Below are positions 1 to 8,485 of a stretch of DNA of 35,197 nucleotides, piece after piece. Source of the DNA: Flavobacteriaceae bacterium. Its GTDB lineage: Bacteria; Bacteroidota; Bacteroidia; Flavobacteriales; Flavobacteriaceae. The stretch is taken from NCBI GenBank assembly GCA_009886755.1, contig QXYU01000021.1, positions 281 through 35,477 of the forward strand, given 5' to 3'. The notes under the pieces were generated by a model. The model had not been told where the DNA came from. It worked only from the letters and a program-made list of their open reading frames with translations, and did no database searches. Position numbers and translations under genes: made by a program. Each line of letters begins with the position of its first letter. Position 1 is the stretch's first letter.

Positions 1-2
1 TT

Positions 3-218
3 TGTACCTTCTGGTTCATCAATAGTTTATATAAAATAGGAGAAACTAAAAAAGCTAAAGCTCTCTTCGAAAAATTGCTGAGTTATAGCAATCATTTAGG
101 ATTGTTTAGTGAAGATCTTGATTTTAACACAAAACGTTTGTTAGGTAATTTTCCTCAAGCTTATTCTCATCTAGCTCTTATTGATGTTGCCATTACACTC
201 AATCAAAAAGAAGCTTGA
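3..218 (+). CDS. Glycoside hydrolase family 15-like protein, C-terminal fragment
   Basis: An open frame enters from the left edge and ends with TGA at 216-218, giving 71 residues. It reads through a helical segment (FWFINSLYKIGETKKAKALF), then LLSYSNHLGLFSEDLD and LGNFPQAYSHLALI. The pattern of an (alpha/alpha) barrel end with N-x-LGL-x-SE-D and LGNFPQA-SH is what I know from the C-terminus of bacterial GH15 (glucoamylase or trehalase-like) enzymes. The catalytic centre lies outside the window, so substrate cannot be judged. It is convergent with the tRNA-Arg gene. The family call rests on motif memory and is fairly but not fully certain. Confidence 0.6.
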   Translation, partial: CTFWFINSLYKIGETKKAKALFEKLLSYSNHLGLFSEDLDFNTKRLLGNFPQAYSHLALIDVAITLNQKEA

Positions 219-250
219 AGTTTTTAAAGGGGTTCCTTGTATGTTCTATT

Positions 251-290
251 AAAAGAAAAAAACCGTAAATCATAGGTGAAATACGGTTTT
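251..290 (-). terminator. Rho-independent terminator after tRNA-Arg
   Basis: On the - strand, AAAACCGTA (282-290) pairs with TACGGTTTT (259-267) across a 14-base loop and is followed by a T-rich tract. It begins 3 bases after the encoded CCA of the tRNA. The stem also reads on the + strand, where only four T follow, so it could weakly stop the convergent hydrolase transcript as well. Confidence 0.7.
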
Positions 291-293
291 AGA

Positions 294-370
294 TGGTGAC
301 CCAGGGAGGATTCGAACCCCCAACCCTCAGAGCCGAAATCTGATATTCTATCCAGTTGAACTACTGGGCC
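294..370 (-). tRNA. tRNA-Arg (anticodon TCG)
   Basis: The - strand folds into a full cloverleaf. The acceptor stem is GGCCCAG with CTGGGTC (one G-U pair), the D stem is GTTC/GAAT, and the anticodon stem is TCAGA/TCTGA around loop TTTCGGC with anticodon TCG, which reads CGA arginine codons. The T arm has loop TTCGAAT. The discriminator is A and the CCA end is encoded (294-296). It is 77 nt including CCA, has its own promoter directly upstream and a terminator directly downstream, and so appears to be a single-gene unit. Confidence 0.95.
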
Positions 371-379
371 ATGGTTTCG

Positions 380-410
380 CAAAAATACATGTTTTGACAG
401 ATTCATGAAA
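380..410 (-). promoter_or_regulatory. Promoter of tRNA-Arg (TTTC-N19-TATTTTTG)
   Basis: On the - strand a -33-like TTTC (407-410) lies 19 bases before TATTTTTG (380-387), an exact match to the Bacteroidota -7 consensus TANNTTTG. The predicted start falls a few bases before the mature tRNA 5' end at 370. Confidence 0.6.
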
Positions 411-468
411 AGGAAAAGAAGAAACTTCACTCACTGCCCTAGCTTTTTGCTATTCTAAATCATCAGAC

Positions 469-921
469 TTAGGCCATCAGCTTTGCCTTCACAATAGTAG
501 AAATGGTTTTCCCGTTGGCTTTTCCCGCTAGTTCTTGAGAGGCTTTCCCCATAACTTTTCCCATATCTTGCATTCCACTAGCTCCCATTTGACTGATGAT
601 AGCCTCCACAGCGGCTTCAATTTCAGTTTCTGAGAGTTGGGCTGGTAAAAAAGCTTGAATGACCTCTGCTTGTGCTTCTTCTGGCTCGGCTAGATCAGTA
701 CGGTTTTGTTCGCGAAAGATCGTCGCACTGTCTTTGCGTTGCTTGACTAATTTCTGAAGTAATTTAATCTCTTGATCCTCGGTCAATTCCTCAGCTCCAG
801 CTCCAGAGGTTTGCTCCAAAAGAATGGCCGATTTAATCGCGCGTAGCGCTTCGAGTTTTAAGGTGTCCTTTGCTTTCATAGCTGCTTTAATAGCAGCCGT
901 AATGTCTTGTTGTAAAGCCAT
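469..921 (-). CDS. GatB/YqeY domain protein
   Basis: A 150-residue protein, mostly helical, matching the YqeY family over its whole length: an N-terminal helical hairpin (LKLEALRAIKSAI), a central KLVKQRKDSATIF segment, and the C-terminal GatB-like tail with MGKVMGKASQELAGKANGK. The family shares the C-terminal tRNA-binding-like fold of GatB, the amidotransferase subunit that converts Glu-tRNA to Gln-tRNA. Stand-alone YqeY has no firmly established reaction. It follows ftsZ with a 2-base gap and is the last gene of the dcw run, so it is probably co-transcribed with the division genes. Length is normal for the family. The family call is secure; the role is unknown. Confidence 0.9.
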   Translation of the reverse strand: MALQQDITAAIKAAMKAKDTLKLEALRAIKSAILLEQTSGAGAEELTEDQEIKLLQKLVKQRKDSATIFREQNRTDLAEPEEAQAEVIQAFLPAQLSETEIEAAVEAIISQMGASGMQDMGKVMGKASQELAGKANGKTISTIVKAKLMA

Positions 922-923
922 GT

Positions 924-2864
924 TTAATCGACGTTATCGTGTAAAAAAGAATTGTTAGAGCGTAATTGTATTTGATCGTTGCTATCGGTGTCCAAAGATA
1001 TCCGAGAACTTCCGCTAGAAGCAGCGGTATCGTCTAAGTCCACACCCTGCCGTTTGTATGCTGGTTGTTTTTCCATCTCTTCAATGTGATGAATATTATT
1101 TTTAAAAGCATAATTGAATTGCTTCAACTGTTCTTTTCGCTTTTCATTCTCGCGGCGAACAGAGACCGTTATCGTTTGCTCAAAAGGGTTGCCATCGGAA
1201 ACGACTTCTGGAGTCTCTAAGATCGGTTCTTTTTCACTGACCTGAAAGACCTCTTCATTTTCATGAACGGTATCGGGTACTTCTGCTGCCTCCAAATCGT
1301 ATTTTACAATCGATTCCTCTTTGGGTGATTCCGTCCAAACAGTTGCACCAGTTTCAGATTTCACAGCATCTAAAGACATTTCAAAGTCAAGACTAAATTG
1401 ATTTTCTTCTGGCAATACCAACTCAGGAGCTACTACCTCTATTTCTCGAACATCATCCGCTATATCATTAAAAACAAAGGTTTCTTTGTCTTCAGTTTCT
1501 ATGGATTCTGACGTTTCTACCGTTTCAACGGCTGCTGGCTCTGATGGCTGAATCCATTCATAAATCACATCTAGATTCCGCAAAGCTTCTTTCTCTAATT
1601 CCTCAGTGTTGGCTTCGTCCATTGGAAGGGAAACATTGGCCAATTCGGTCACGGTCACTTCTGGTGTGTTCTGAGCTTCGATGCTAAATTCTTCTGCGTC
1701 ATCTTCTATCTCTTCCAACTGGTGAACCACTACTGGCTCAGCCTCAACTTTGGGTTTGGGCACAAAAACAGGCTCGACTTCATTGGCTGCTTCCACATCC
1801 AGCAATTGGTGTTCCATTTTCTGTTCGTCTTCCAGATTATGAATGATCTTTTTAGCTTCGGCATTCACAATCTCATGCTGTTGATCTGCTGCAAAGCCAG
1901 TAGCAATAATAGTTACAGAAATGGAACTCCCTAGGGTTTCATCCTCACCAACACCCATGATGATATTGGCATTGTTACCTGCTTCTCCTTGAATAAAATC
2001 GTTGATCTCCCCAATTTCATCAATGGTTATTTCCTCGGATCCTGAAACGATTAACAGCAATACATTACGGCAACCCGTAATTTTGTTATCGTTAAGCAGG
2101 GGAGAATCCAATGCCTTTTCGATAGCATCTTGAGCGCGATTGGCACCACTGGCATCTCCAGAACCCATAATGGCCGTCCCACTATCGGTCAGTACCGTTT
2201 TGGCATCCTTAAGGTCAATGTTTTGGGTATAGTGATGGGTGATTACTTCCGCAATCCCACGTGCTGCAGTAGCTAACACTTCATCAGCTTTGGCAAAACC
2301 GGCCTTAAATCCAAGATTCCCATATACTTCCCGAAGTTTATTATTATTGATTACGATGAGGGAATCCACGGCTTGTTTCATATTGTCCAAACCTCTTTGC
2401 GCCTGATCCACACGCAACTTGCCTTCAAACTGAAATGGCATGGTTACGATCCCCACGGTAAGAATATCTAAGTCTTTGGCCATTTGAGCAATAATAGGCG
2501 CAGCACCCGTTCCCGTTCCCCCTCCCATACCAGCAGTAATAAAAACCATTTTGGTTTGGGTCGTCAATAAGGTCTGTAAATCTTCAATGCTTTCTTTTGC
2601 AGCCGAAGCACCAATTTCAGGATTGGCACCTGCACCAAGACCTTCTGTTAGGGTAGCCCCCAATTGAATTTTAATTGGAACTGCACTCTCGCTCAAGGCT
2701 TGTGCGTCGGTATTACTCACTACAAAATCAACTCCCTTGATCCCTTGTCGGAACATATAATTGATGGCATTACTACCGCCCCCTCCAACACCAATTACTT
2801 TGATCACATTACTTTTATTTTTGGGTAAGTCGAAACTAAAATTGTCTTTGTTTTCTGATTGCAT
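924..2864 (-). CDS. ftsZ: Cell division GTPase FtsZ with long C-terminal extension
   Basis: FtsZ is the tubulin-like GTPase that forms the Z ring at midcell. The N-terminal nucleotide site begins with VIGVGGGGSNA (residues 23-33). The tubulin signature GGGTGTG is at 114-120, and the T7 synergy loop NIDLKD at 215-220 supplies the acidic residues that activate GTP hydrolysis in the next subunit. The core ends near residue 335. About 300 acidic, low-complexity residues follow, rich in Glu, Val and Thr, and then a conserved-looking tail with QPAYKRQGVDL, which probably acts as the C-terminal peptide that binds FtsA. Total length is 646 aa, against about 385 for E. coli; long linkers are known in this phylum. 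It starts 13 bases after ftsA ends. Confidence 0.98.
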   Translation of the reverse strand: MQSENKDNFSFDLPKNKSNVIKVIGVGGGGSNAINYMFRQGIKGVDFVVSNTDAQALSESAVPIKIQLGATLTEGLGAGANPEIGASAAKESIEDLQTLLTTQTKMVFITAGMGGGTGTGAAPIIAQMAKDLDILTVGIVTMPFQFEGKLRVDQAQRGLDNMKQAVDSLIVINNNKLREVYGNLGFKAGFAKADEVLATAARGIAEVITHHYTQNIDLKDAKTVLTDSGTAIMGSGDASGANRAQDAIEKALDSPLLNDNKITGCRNVLLLIVSGSEEITIDEIGEINDFIQGEAGNNANIIMGVGEDETLGSSISVTIIATGFAADQQHEIVNAEAKKIIHNLEDEQKMEHQLLDVEAANEVEPVFVPKPKVEAEPVVVHQLEEIEDDAEEFSIEAQNTPEVTVTELANVSLPMDEANTEELEKEALRNLDVIYEWIQPSEPAAVETVETSESIETEDKETFVFNDIADDVREIEVVAPELVLPEENQFSLDFEMSLDAVKSETGATVWTESPKEESIVKYDLEAAEVPDTVHENEEVFQVSEKEPILETPEVVSDGNPFEQTITVSVRRENEKRKEQLKQFNYAFKNNIHHIEEMEKQPAYKRQGVDLDDTAASSGSSRISLDTDSNDQIQLRSNNSFLHDNVD

Positions 2865-2877
2865 GACTTGGTAAAGG

Positions 2878-4200
2878 TTAAGCGTTATCTAAAAATTCTT
2901 TTAAGCGGTCTCCAAAACGTTCAATAATGGTTTTTCGACCTGTGGTCAAGGCAGTTTTGGGTAGTTCTTGATTTCCTTCTTCTGAAACGGTCATAGTTTC
3001 TGTATCCGACGGAGCTTCTTCTTCTATCAGTTCTTCTGAAGGACGCTCCAAGGCTTTCATCAACAAGCCCACGGCTGTAGCATACATGGGACTGGTATTG
3101 TTGGTGGACGTCTCACCAGCCAAATGCTCTCCGGGAAAGCCAATTCGGGTATCCATTCCCGTGATGTATTCAACCAATTGCTTGAGGTGTTTCAATTGAC
3201 TTCCACCGCCTGTAAGAACAATCCCTGCAATCAATTTTTTCTTCTGTACCGTATGCCCATAGTTTTTGATCTCAAGGAATACCTGCTCGATGATTTCAAT
3301 CACTCGTGCGTTAATGATTTTAGAGAGGGTTTTTAATGAAATTTCTTTGGGGTCACGTCCGCGTAATCCTGGAATTGAAACAATTTCGGTGTCTCTGTTT
3401 TCCCCCGGCCAAGCCGAACCGAATTTTACTTTCAGTAATTCTGCTTGTTTTTCAATAATGGAACATCCCTCTTTGATGTCCTCTGTAATAATGTTTCCTC
3501 CAAAAGGAATGACGGCTGTATGCCGAATAATCCCATCTTTGAAAATGGCCAAGTCTGTGGTTCCTCCCCCTATATCAATCAATGCCACACCCGCTTCTTT
3601 TTCTTCCTGACTTAAAACCGCATCGGAAGATGCGAGGGGTTCTAGGGTAATATTGGCCAATTTTAGATTGGCACTAACCACACAGCGACCAATATTTTTG
3701 ATGGAATGAACTTGTCCAACAACCACGTGAAAGTTTGCCTCCAAACGACCGCCATACATACCGATAGGTTCTTTGATCTCTGCCTGCCCATCAACTTTAT
3801 ATTCCTGTGGCAATACATGGATAATTTCCTCTCCGGGCAGCATCACCAATTTGTACACCTGTTGAATGAGCTGATCAATATCGTCTTGATCAATAACTTT
3901 TTCAGGGTTGGCTCTTGTGATATAGTCACTGTGCTGAAGACTGCGAATGTGCTGACCTGCAATACCTACCACCACATCTTGAATATCCTGACCAGAGGCC
4001 GCCTTGGCTTCTTCAACGGCTTGTTGAATTGATTGAATCGTCTGGGTGATGTTGTTGACCACCCCACGATGAACTCCCAAACTTTTGGATTTTCCGAGGC
4101 CTAAGATTTCAACTTTGCCGAATTCGTTTTCTACGCCGACCATCGCAACAATCTTGGTTGTTCCGATATCTAATCCAACTGAAACTGCGCTTTTTTCCAT
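2878..4200 (-). CDS. ftsA: Cell division protein FtsA
   Basis: An actin-like ATPase that tethers FtsZ filaments to the inner membrane and recruits later divisome proteins. The phosphate-1 motif GLDIGTTKIVAMVG is at the N-terminus (residues 9-22), and a second actin-type motif ALIDIGGGTTDLAIF lies in the middle. A third, AGIVLTGGGSQLKHL, sits near residue 330. The last residues (IIERFGDRLKEFLDNA) form an amphipathic helix of the kind that anchors FtsA to membrane. Length is 440 aa against about 420 in E. coli. It lies 2 bases after ftsQ and 13 before ftsZ, the classic ftsQAZ order. Confidence 0.97.
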   Translation of the reverse strand: MEKSAVSVGLDIGTTKIVAMVGVENEFGKVEILGLGKSKSLGVHRGVVNNITQTIQSIQQAVEEAKAASGQDIQDVVVGIAGQHIRSLQHSDYITRANPEKVIDQDDIDQLIQQVYKLVMLPGEEIIHVLPQEYKVDGQAEIKEPIGMYGGRLEANFHVVVGQVHSIKNIGRCVVSANLKLANITLEPLASSDAVLSQEEKEAGVALIDIGGGTTDLAIFKDGIIRHTAVIPFGGNIITEDIKEGCSIIEKQAELLKVKFGSAWPGENRDTEIVSIPGLRGRDPKEISLKTLSKIINARVIEIIEQVFLEIKNYGHTVQKKKLIAGIVLTGGGSQLKHLKQLVEYITGMDTRIGFPGEHLAGETSTNNTSPMYATAVGLLMKALERPSEELIEEEAPSDTETMTVSEEGNQELPKTALTTGRKTIIERFGDRLKEFLDNA

Positions 4201-4202
4201 AG

Positions 4203-4916
4203 TTATTGTTTTGTGGTGACTACCTGTCCTTCAAAAGCCAAATTGATTCGCCCGGCTAGGGAGCGTTCTTCTTGGGCATTCTGATAAGCCTGATAGGCTT
4301 TGAGTTTATTTATCTTTTCCTTCAATTTTACGGGCTGACCCAGACTTACTGTGTAAGGCAAGCCTGAAAAGTTTAAATCCAAACCTGTTTTTGTTTTTAT
4401 AATCTCGATTTGATTTTGTCGTAGAAAGAGATCTTGCTGAAGTGTTTTGACCAATTTTAAAAGCATTGGCAGTTCCGAATCTTCAAATTTTCCCCTCACG
4501 GACGGCAAACTATCAATTACTACAGAAGGCATTTGAAATCGGTTTCCTTGCTGATCGAGAAAAAAGGAATGTTCGCCTTTGATATGCAAAAAGGGCTTTC
4601 GCTCCTCAATTCGCATTCCTAGCCTTCCGTCAGGATACGTAAACGCCTCTGTCACTGCTACAGCAGGATTTTTTTCGATCAAAGATTCCAGCATACTCAA
4701 ATCTAAACTATCTTTTAGCTGGTCTGGTTTGTACCCTTTTTTTAGTATCAACAATTTATTAACGAGCGAGTCCGTCAAGAAAACAGGCTCTGTCGCTGAA
4801 AATTCAATTTCTACTGTTTTAATCTTTCGGTTTTTGTTCTGATGCAATGCAAAACCCGACAGCCCTATCACGACACTAAAAACAAAGGCAAAAAGGAGGA
4901 TTTGCTTGTTTTTCAT
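4203..4916 (-). CDS. ftsQ: Cell division protein FtsQ
   Basis: A 237-residue bitopic protein. It has a short basic N-terminus, one membrane segment (about residues 6-24, LLFAFVFSVVIGLSGFAL) and a periplasmic part with a POTRA-like start (VEIEFSATEPVFLTDSLVN). FtsQ links cytoplasmic and periplasmic division proteins. The sequence is weakly conserved, as usual for FtsQ in this phylum, so position between murC and ftsA carries much of the evidence. Its start codon overlaps the murC stop by 4 bases, which suggests translational coupling. Confidence 0.88.
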   Translation of the reverse strand: MKNKQILLFAFVFSVVIGLSGFALHQNKNRKIKTVEIEFSATEPVFLTDSLVNKLLILKKGYKPDQLKDSLDLSMLESLIEKNPAVAVTEAFTYPDGRLGMRIEERKPFLHIKGEHSFFLDQQGNRFQMPSVVIDSLPSVRGKFEDSELPMLLKLVKTLQQDLFLRQNQIEIIKTKTGLDLNFSGLPYTVSLGQPVKLKEKINKLKAYQAYQNAQEERSLAGRINLAFEGQVVTTKQ

Positions 4917-6226
4917 ATGCTTATTTGTTTTAATTCAGCAGCTACATTTCCAATATCTCCAGCCCCTAATAAAGCAACAACCCCTTTAGCGAGTTGGGAC
5001 ATCATGGGAGAGATTTGTTTTTTTAAAATCAATGCTTTATCAGCATGCTCGACTCGATCCAACAATGCCTCTGCCGTCACCCCTTCAATGGGTTCTTCTC
5101 GGGCAGGATAGATGGGAAGCACAAAAACACGATCGAACAATGCCAGTACTTTCGCAAAGTCCTCAAAAAAGTCTTTGGTTCGACTGTATAAATGCGGTTG
5201 AAACACAACTGTTTTTTCCATTTTCGGATAGCGTTCTTGCAGCGTGTCATAAACGGCTTGAATTTCTGTTGGATGATGCGCATAGTCGTCCACCAAAAAA
5301 AGTTCTGGTTGCCATTCGATGACATGCATCCGACGTTGGATTCCTTGAAAAGACGCTAATGCTTCCTGAATCGCTTGAGAGGGGATTCCTATCTCATGTG
5401 CTAGAGCGGCAGCCATAAGGGCATTTTTCAGATTATGAGGCCCTATCACAGCCACTTCAACAGGAAGGGCATCCTCTGAATTCAAGTAAAAATCAGCACC
5501 ATAGCCGACTCCTTCTAATTTTGTGTTTTTCACCTGATAAGCTTCCCCTATTCGCAACCCTTTTAGAGCAACCTCTGGCCCCAAAACAGTAACCTCCGTG
5601 ACCTGTGCTGCAAAGGTTTCAAAGGCTTCTTGGAAAGCTTTGGGTGAATCGTATATGTCAAGATGGTCTGGATCCAGGCTCGTAATGGCTGCAAACGATG
5701 GTTGAAGCTGTAAAAATGAGCGATCAAACTCATCTGCCTCTACCAATACATAACGATTACCCGTATGGATGTAATTGGTTTTATAGCCCTCAAGTATTCC
5801 CCCAACAAACGCTGTAAAAGGCCATTGAGCGGTTTTGAAAATATGAGTTAACAATGCCAAAGTTGTCGTTTTACCATGTGTGCCAGCAACCGCTACACAA
5901 ATCTGTGCATTGGCAATTTGCGCAAGCACCTTGGCTCTTTTTTCAATGGTAAATCCTTGTTCGATAAAGTATCGATACCACGGCTGGTCTTTTTTGATAG
6001 CCGCTGTGCAAACAATGGTTGTTGTCTGACGATCTACAAAGTCTGGCAAGGCTTTCGAATCAAATTCATAGACTACATCAATATCTTGTGCTTCCAGTTT
6101 TTTAGTCACCAAGCTTTGCACCCGATCGTATCCAGCCACTTGACTTCCTTGCTGCAGAAAATACTGTGCCAAGGCCGAGTTCCCAATGCCTCCAATACCA
6201 AGGAAAAAATAATGCTTTGGTTTCAT
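4913..6226 (-). CDS. murC: UDP-N-acetylmuramate--L-alanine ligase MurC
   Basis: Cytoplasmic ATP-dependent ligase that adds L-alanine to UDP-MurNAc, the first amino acid of the peptidoglycan stem. The N-terminal Rossmann motif FLGIGGIGNSALA (8-20) binds the UDP sugar. The Mur-ligase P-loop GTHGKT is at 115-120, and DDYAHHPTEI marks the C-terminal domain. At 437 aa it is near the usual 450-490. Both neighbours overlap by 4 bases (murG upstream, ftsQ downstream). Mpl encoded at 31264-32631 is a paralogue; the GTHGKT motif and dcw position favour MurC here. Confidence 0.95.
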   Translation of the reverse strand: MKPKHYFFLGIGGIGNSALAQYFLQQGSQVAGYDRVQSLVTKKLEAQDIDVVYEFDSKALPDFVDRQTTTIVCTAAIKKDQPWYRYFIEQGFTIEKRAKVLAQIANAQICVAVAGTHGKTTTLALLTHIFKTAQWPFTAFVGGILEGYKTNYIHTGNRYVLVEADEFDRSFLQLQPSFAAITSLDPDHLDIYDSPKAFQEAFETFAAQVTEVTVLGPEVALKGLRIGEAYQVKNTKLEGVGYGADFYLNSEDALPVEVAVIGPHNLKNALMAAALAHEIGIPSQAIQEALASFQGIQRRMHVIEWQPELFLVDDYAHHPTEIQAVYDTLQERYPKMEKTVVFQPHLYSRTKDFFEDFAKVLALFDRVFVLPIYPAREEPIEGVTAEALLDRVEHADKALILKKQISPMMSQLAKGVVALLGAGDIGNVAAELKQISI

Positions 6227-7311
6227 GAGGTTAGGGTTTCTATTTCGTTAATGATTGCTTCCACCGCATTGGGTCGAGCCAAGCGTTCAATGTTGGCTCC
6301 TAAGGTTGCACACAACGCTTCATCAGTAGCTAAGGCTATAAAGGTATCGTCAAAAGAGCTATTGAGGTCTTTCTCTGCCAATACCCATGCGGCATCTTGT
6401 GCCACCAAAGCTTGTGCATTTTTCATTTGATGATCTTCTGCCACGTTTGGTGACGGAATAAATAAAACAGGCTTGCCTACTTGTGCTAATTCTGAAATAG
6501 TACTGGCTCCTGCACGACTGATGATCAAGTCAGCTGCAGCATAGAGTTGATCCATTTCTTTTATAAAAGGACGAATGATACTTTTGGAGGAAGCCAATGA
6601 TTGGAATTGATCGTAATACAATTTCCCACACTGCCAAATCAACTGCCAGCCAAGATTATCAAACAAAAGGAGCTTTTCTGCTACCAATGTATTAATTCGC
6701 TTTGCGCCGAGACTTCCTCCAAGTATCACTATTGTTTTTTGTTTTGGATTGCCCCCAAAAAAGGATTTTGCCACTTCTGATTTTATATTCTTATTGCTAA
6801 TTTCTTTTCGGGTTGGATTGCCTGTAACGACAATTTTGTCTGCTGGAAAAAAAGACTCCATTCCTGGATAACTAACAGCAATTTTATTGACGATTCGCCC
6901 CAATAAACGATTGGTAATCCCCGGGAATGAATTTTGTTCTTGAATCAGGCTTGGAACTCTAAAGATACTGGCCACAAAAACCAATGGACCGCTAGCAAAT
7001 CCTCCTGTACCCACCACCAACTGTGGACGAAAGCGAATAAGATAGAAGAATGCTTGCCATAAGCTGACACCGAGTTTCACCGGAAATAAAAGATTACGAA
7101 GGGACCGTTTTCGCTGAAAACCATCAATCCAAATGCCATGAATGGGATAACCTGCTTGAGGTACTTTCTCCATTTCCATTTTACCATACCCTCCTACAAA
7201 ACGAATCCTTGCATTGGGAACTCGTGTCTGTAAGGCATCAGCAATTGCCAAAGCTGGGTAGATGTGACCTCCCGTTCCACCGCCTGATATGATGATTCTA
7301 TTCAATTTCAC
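6223..7311 (-). CDS. murG: Lipid II synthase (UDP-GlcNAc transferase) MurG
   Basis: Peripheral membrane GT-B glycosyltransferase that adds GlcNAc from UDP-GlcNAc to lipid I to make lipid II. The N-terminal glycine-rich loop GGGTGGHIYPALAIA (10-24) is the MurG signature. A second G loop, ILGGSLGAKRIN, starts the C-terminal domain. The donor-site region ISRAGASTISELAQVGKP and FIPSPNVAEDHQMKNA match the family's sugar-nucleotide motif. Length 362 aa is normal. It overlaps the end of ftsW by 14 bases and the start of murC by 4. Confidence 0.97.
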   Translation of the reverse strand: MKLNRIIISGGGTGGHIYPALAIADALQTRVPNARIRFVGGYGKMEMEKVPQAGYPIHGIWIDGFQRKRSLRNLLFPVKLGVSLWQAFFYLIRFRPQLVVGTGGFASGPLVFVASIFRVPSLIQEQNSFPGITNRLLGRIVNKIAVSYPGMESFFPADKIVVTGNPTRKEISNKNIKSEVAKSFFGGNPKQKTIVILGGSLGAKRINTLVAEKLLLFDNLGWQLIWQCGKLYYDQFQSLASSKSIIRPFIKEMDQLYAAADLIISRAGASTISELAQVGKPVLFIPSPNVAEDHQMKNAQALVAQDAAWVLAEKDLNSSFDDTFIALATDEALCATLGANIERLARPNAVEAIINEIETLTS

Positions 7312-8482
7312 TGAGTTCGGCTAAAGGGTTATCAGAAGGCGTTTCGGACACCTGTAAATTCCCGCTTACACTTAATAAAATTCCAAAAGCAATACAGGTC
7401 ATCCAAGCAGAGGTACCTCCGCTACTAATTAGTGGAAGGGTCTGGCCAGTTACAGGAAGTACCTGCAACGCCACACCCATATTGATCAATGCCTGAAAGA
7501 CAATGGGCAAGCCCATGCCTACCGCTAATAATTTTCCAAAGCTATCCGTTGTCTTATAGGCCACTACCACAATTCGAAACAACAAGACCAAATACAATAA
7601 AAGTAGCATACACCCTCCTATAAGCCCATATTCTTCAATGATGATCGCATAGATAAAGTCAGAAGAACTTTGGGGTAGGAAGTTTTTCATCACGCTTTTC
7701 CCTGCACCTACTCCCAACAGCCCCCCAGAGGCTACCGCGATCTTGGCTCGTTCTATTTGATAATTTCCCGCAACATTGTCTTCTGAATTAAAGTTTTCAA
7801 TCCGATTCATCCAAGTATCAACACGGTTGGGAATACTGTCTGGAAAAGCTTTTACCAAAAGAATAAAGAGCAAGAAGCCCGCAACACCGCTTAGCACAAT
7901 CCCCATAAGGTATTTGGCAGGATGACGTCCCACAAAAGCCAAAACAAAAGCCATTGCAAAAAGTAAGGCTGCTGTAGAAAAATTAGAGGGAAGAATTAGA
8001 AAAACAAAACTAAAAATGGGCAGCCAAAGCAGCAAAAAAGCCCTTCCAAAAGGCTGAGGTTGTCCTTCATTTTTAGCTAAATAATAAGCTACATAGATCA
8101 GTAGCGAAACAAAGGCCAATGTGGACGTCTGAAAACTCAATCCAATCACAGGGATTCGAATCCAGCGACTGGCATTTGCTCCTGCAATAACGGTTCCTTG
8201 TGAGGCGGTATAAATCAACAACAAAAAAACCAACGGAAGCGAAAGAATAGAGATTCCTTTGAAATAACTGTAGGGAATTTTGTGCACTAAAAACATCAAG
8301 AAAAAACCAAAAATAAGAATGATGCAGTGCTTGATCAGATAGCCCGTTGGGGTACCCACACCAACCACATAAGACAAATTACTACTAGCACTGAAAACAG
8401 GTAGAAAGGAAAAAATTGCCAATAGAGCTACTACGCCCCAAAGTACTTTATCCCCTTTAAAATGTCTAAATACGGATCGCAT
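7298..8482 (-). CDS. ftsW: SEDS peptidoglycan polymerase FtsW
   Basis: Integral membrane SEDS protein, the glycan polymerase of septal synthesis that works with FtsI. About ten hydrophobic segments span 394 residues. Family landmarks include a polar loop with YQIERAKIAVASGGLLGVGAG, EEYGLIGG, and the C-terminal PVTGQTLPLISSGGTS, which is diagnostic for FtsW/RodA. Position between murD and murG in the dcw cluster points to FtsW rather than RodA. It starts 3 bases after the murD stop. Confidence 0.95.
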   Translation of the reverse strand: MRSVFRHFKGDKVLWGVVALLAIFSFLPVFSASSNLSYVVGVGTPTGYLIKHCIILIFGFFLMFLVHKIPYSYFKGISILSLPLVFLLLIYTASQGTVIAGANASRWIRIPVIGLSFQTSTLAFVSLLIYVAYYLAKNEGQPQPFGRAFLLLWLPIFSFVFLILPSNFSTAALLFAMAFVLAFVGRHPAKYLMGIVLSGVAGFLLFILLVKAFPDSIPNRVDTWMNRIENFNSEDNVAGNYQIERAKIAVASGGLLGVGAGKSVMKNFLPQSSSDFIYAIIIEEYGLIGGCMLLLLYLVLLFRIVVVAYKTTDSFGKLLAVGMGLPIVFQALINMGVALQVLPVTGQTLPLISSGGTSAWMTCIAFGILLSVSGNLQVSETPSDNPLAELSEIE

Positions 8483-8485
8483 AAT

